49,224 nucleotides of DNA, taken from assembly GCF_011045165.1 (NCBI RefSeq), contig NZ_JAAKZI010000033.1, positions 1 through 49,224 on the forward strand. Reading direction: 5' to 3'. Below are positions 47,319 through 49,224 of the stretch, in pieces (position 1 is the stretch's first letter; every line of letters begins with the position of its first letter). Source of the DNA: Arthrobacter silviterrae. Its GTDB lineage: Bacteria; Actinomycetota; Actinomycetes; Actinomycetales; Micrococcaceae. The position numbers and the translations under genes are program-made. The notes beneath the pieces are model-generated. The model saw nothing but the letters and a program-made list of their open reading frames with translations, was not told the DNA's origin and did not search any database.

Positions 47319-48668
47319 TTGACGCCCCCACCAGCAACCCCGAATGCTGCCCTGACCGCCCCCATCAACATGGTGACCACGCGCCCGCCGTGGAGCCAAA
47401 CCTTTTCCTCGCTCAAAATACGCAACTACCGCGTGTTTGCCACGGCCAACCTGCTGGCCGTCACCGCCGTCTGGATGCAGCGCGTGGCCCAGGACTGGCT
47501 GGTGCTGGAACTCTCCGGTTCCGTCACCGCCGTGGGCATCACCGTGTTCATGCAGTTCATCCCGTCCCTGGTGCTCATGCCGCTGGGCGGAATTCTGGCG
47601 GACAGGTACTCCAAGCGCCTGATCCTGATGATCAGCCAGGGCTCCGCCGGGATACTGGCCGCCATCATGGCCACCCTGGCGCTGACGGGTCACCTGCAGG
47701 TGTGGCACGTCTATCTCATCGCCTTCATCCTGGGCCTGGTGGTGGTGGCCGACCAACCCGCCCGCCAGGTCTTCGTCAATGAATTGGTGGGGCCGAGGCA
47801 GCTCCGCAACGCCATCAGCCTGAACTCCTCCATTTTCCAAATGGGCGGGATGATCGGCCCGGCCGTCAGCGGTGTCCTGATCACGGCAGTGGGTGGCGGC
47901 TGGGCCTTCGCAGTTAACGCGCTGGCCTGCACGGTCACCGTGATTTCCCTGATCCTGATCCGCCCCGGCGAGCTCATCAAGTCGGCCCCCGCCAAGCGTT
48001 CCAAGGGCCAGCTCATGGAAGGGGTGCGGTACCTGCGATCCAAGCCCACCATCTTCTGGCCGGCCGTGATGGCCGGCTTCATCTCCGTGTTTGGCCTGAG
48101 CCTGGCCGTGCTGATGGCGGCCTACGCCAACAACGTGTTCGACGCCGGTGCCGGAGGCTACGGCCTGCTGAACACCCTGGTTGCGCTCGGGGCGCTCATG
48201 GGGGCTCTGGCCTCGACCCGGTTTGCCGTGCTGCGCCTGCGCTCGGTGATCACGGCTGCTGGCGCCTACGGCGTAGTGCTGATGCTGGCGTCGCTTTCCC
48301 CCAACATGGTTACGTTTGGCATCGTCATGGTGGTGGCGGGCTTTGCGTCACTGCTCTTTTTGACCAGTTCCAACCAGCTGGTGCAAATGTCCACGAACGT
48401 GCTGGTCCGTGGCCGCGTCATGAGCCTGTACATCATGGTGCTCATTGGTGGACAGGCGCTGGGCGGCCCTCTCATGGGCTGGCTGGCCGAGCACCTGGGC
48501 GTGCACTGGGCCATGCTGGTAGCCGGAGGCATGCCGGCGCTGGCCGCCGCGACCATCGGAATCACGCTGGCCCGCCGCGGCCACCTGGCCCTTAAGTTCA
48601 ACCCTCGCAACCTGCGCCAGCCGGTCTTCATCGTGTCGAAAAATGGATTCGGGGCACAAGAGGCTTAA
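47319..48668 (+). CDS. MFS exporter, EntS-like (MFS_3 family)
   Basis: A 449-residue protein with 12 expected helices. It contains LKIRNYRVFATANLLAVTAVWMQRVAQDWLVLELSG, typical of the EntS/MFS_3 group, and the loop GGILADRYSKRLILMISQG. Start TTG 47319 has AGGA at 7-8 nt. The next in-frame ATG (47370) has no ribosome site and would trim a Pro/Ala-rich leader. It is divergent from the LysR gene. EntS relatives export siderophores or drugs; the cargo is not known here. Confidence 0.9.
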   Translation: MTPPPATPNAALTAPINMVTTRPPWSQTFSSLKIRNYRVFATANLLAVTAVWMQRVAQDWLVLELSGSVTAVGITVFMQFIPSLVLMPLGGILADRYSKRLILMISQGSAGILAAIMATLALTGHLQVWHVYLIAFILGLVVVADQPARQVFVNELVGPRQLRNAISLNSSIFQMGGMIGPAVSGVLITAVGGGWAFAVNALACTVTVISLILIRPGELIKSAPAKRSKGQLMEGVRYLRSKPTIFWPAVMAGFISVFGLSLAVLMAAYANNVFDAGAGGYGLLNTLVALGALMGALASTRFAVLRLRSVITAAGAYGVVLMLASLSPNMVTFGIVMVVAGFASLLFLTSSNQLVQMSTNVLVRGRVMSLYIMVLIGGQALGGPLMGWLAEHLGVHWAMLVAGGMPALAAATIGITLARRGHLALKFNPRNLRQPVFIVSKNGFGAQEA

Positions 48669-48749
48669 TTCCATCGACATTGCCGGGCCCCGGGAATAGC
48701 CTTAAATCATTCGAGAGTTACCCCACAACAATGATGGAGAGGTGCCGAC

Positions 48750-49142
48750 ATGGGAGCTCAGGAGAATGCTGATTTGGTCCGTCGCGGATACGAGGCCTTC
48801 AGCGCAGGTGACATGGCAACGCTGGGCGAATTGTTCGCGGCGGACGCCGTCTGGCACGTGGCCGGCAACAATGTGCTGGCGGGTGCGAAGGAGGGGCGTG
48901 ATGCCATCCTGGCGTATTTCGGTGAGCTGGGGGCGCGTTCGGAGGGTACCTTGAAGGTGACCGTGGACGACATCATTGGCGGGGAGACCACCACTGTTGC
49001 CTTGCAGCGCACCCACGCCGAGAGCAGCGGAAAGGTCCTGGATTCGGGCGGGGCCCTCACTTTCCAGGTTCGCGACGGCAAGATTACCGAAGGCCGCGAA
49101 TTTTTCGACGACACGACAAAAGGTGACGCGTTCTGGGGGTAA
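48750..49142 (+). CDS. NTF2-like (SnoaL/ketosteroid isomerase-fold) protein
   Basis: A 130-residue protein of the NTF2-like superfamily: NADLVRRGYEAFSAGDMATLGELFAADAVWHVAG at the start, GRDAILAYFGELGARSEGTL in the middle and DGKITEGREFFDDTTKGDAFWG at the end. GGAGAGG precedes ATG 48750. The fold hosts isomerases, dehydratases and polyketide cyclases as well as non-enzymes, so I give no reaction. It follows the MFS gene after 81 bp. Confidence 0.9.
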   Translation: MGAQENADLVRRGYEAFSAGDMATLGELFAADAVWHVAGNNVLAGAKEGRDAILAYFGELGARSEGTLKVTVDDIIGGETTTVALQRTHAESSGKVLDSGGALTFQVRDGKITEGREFFDDTTKGDAFWG

Positions 49143-49224
49143 CCTTCAGTACCCGGCCAACGGCCGCACCTTGTTGCCTCATTGGAATACCTCCGGGAAG
49201 CTGAGTCGTTGCCTCATTTAGAAG
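49143..49224. other. Non-coding right end with a short repeat
   Basis: GTTGCCTCATT occurs at 49173 and again at 49208, 35 bp apart, in the last 82 bp. It may be the start of another tandem array running beyond the window. No gene is seen. Confidence 0.4.

Overview
The window is high-GC actinobacterial chromosome. Zinc-free forms of L28, L33 and S14 sit in one small operon next to a short HU gene. DtxR-type iron boxes, an EfeO/EfeB pair and dense coding with many ATGA/GTGA/TAATG overlaps are also present. Together these point to the Micrococcaceae (Arthrobacter and relatives). The genus is inferred from gene content and style, because no rRNA is present. I see no tRNA, rRNA, CRISPR array, transposase or phage gene.

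Layout. 1-1.4 kb: start of a truncated gene, a 6-copy repeat array and a GntR/FCD regulator. 1.5-10.7 kb: a large D-lactate-dehydrogenase-like flavo-Fe-S protein with an FCD-type operator on its promoter, a universal stress protein, a small membrane protein, an acyl-CoA dehydrogenase, a glycogen-debranching-type glucosidase and a beta-lactamase-fold hydrolase. 10.8-15.9 kb: a five-gene minus-strand operon encoding an osmoprotectant (OpuC/ProXWV-type) ABC importer and ending in a flavin disulfide reductase. 16.1-17.8 kb: an accessory-looking unit, an AAA ATPase/DUF4143 gene preceded by a tandem array with an exact 23-bp period that runs into the broken 3' end of a HAD hydrolase remnant. 17.9-20.2 kb: a Xi-class GST-like enzyme and a divergent oxidoreductase/MarR pair with two matching operators. 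20.3-25.4 kb: a siderophore uptake operon (binding protein, two permeases, ATPase, siderophore-interacting flavoprotein) behind a DtxR/IdeR box.

25.4-33.4 kb: a VOC protein, a 32-bp tandem repeat array, a MarR regulator divergent from an ABC exporter, an MFS transporter carrying an in-frame 18-bp tandem repeat, an SGNH hydrolase and a large LuxR-type ATPase regulator. 33.4-35.5 kb: a 725-bp gap without a convincing gene, then rpmB-rpmG-rpsN with a strong terminator, and HU. 35.6-39.7 kb: a CopD-CtaG fusion overlapping a thioredoxin/NHL protein, probably a copper and cytochrome-oxidase assembly module. 39.8-41.9 kb: efeO-efeB (iron) behind a second DtxR-like box. 41.9-49.2 kb: a membrane-anchored unknown, a HerA-like ATPase, an AEC transporter, panD, a LysR regulator divergent from an MFS exporter, and an NTF2-like protein.

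The clearest shared theme is metal handling: two iron loci with similar DtxR-type boxes, zinc-independent ribosomal proteins and a copper/oxidase module. The most unusual item is the 23-bp array with its ATPase at 16.1-17.5 kb.
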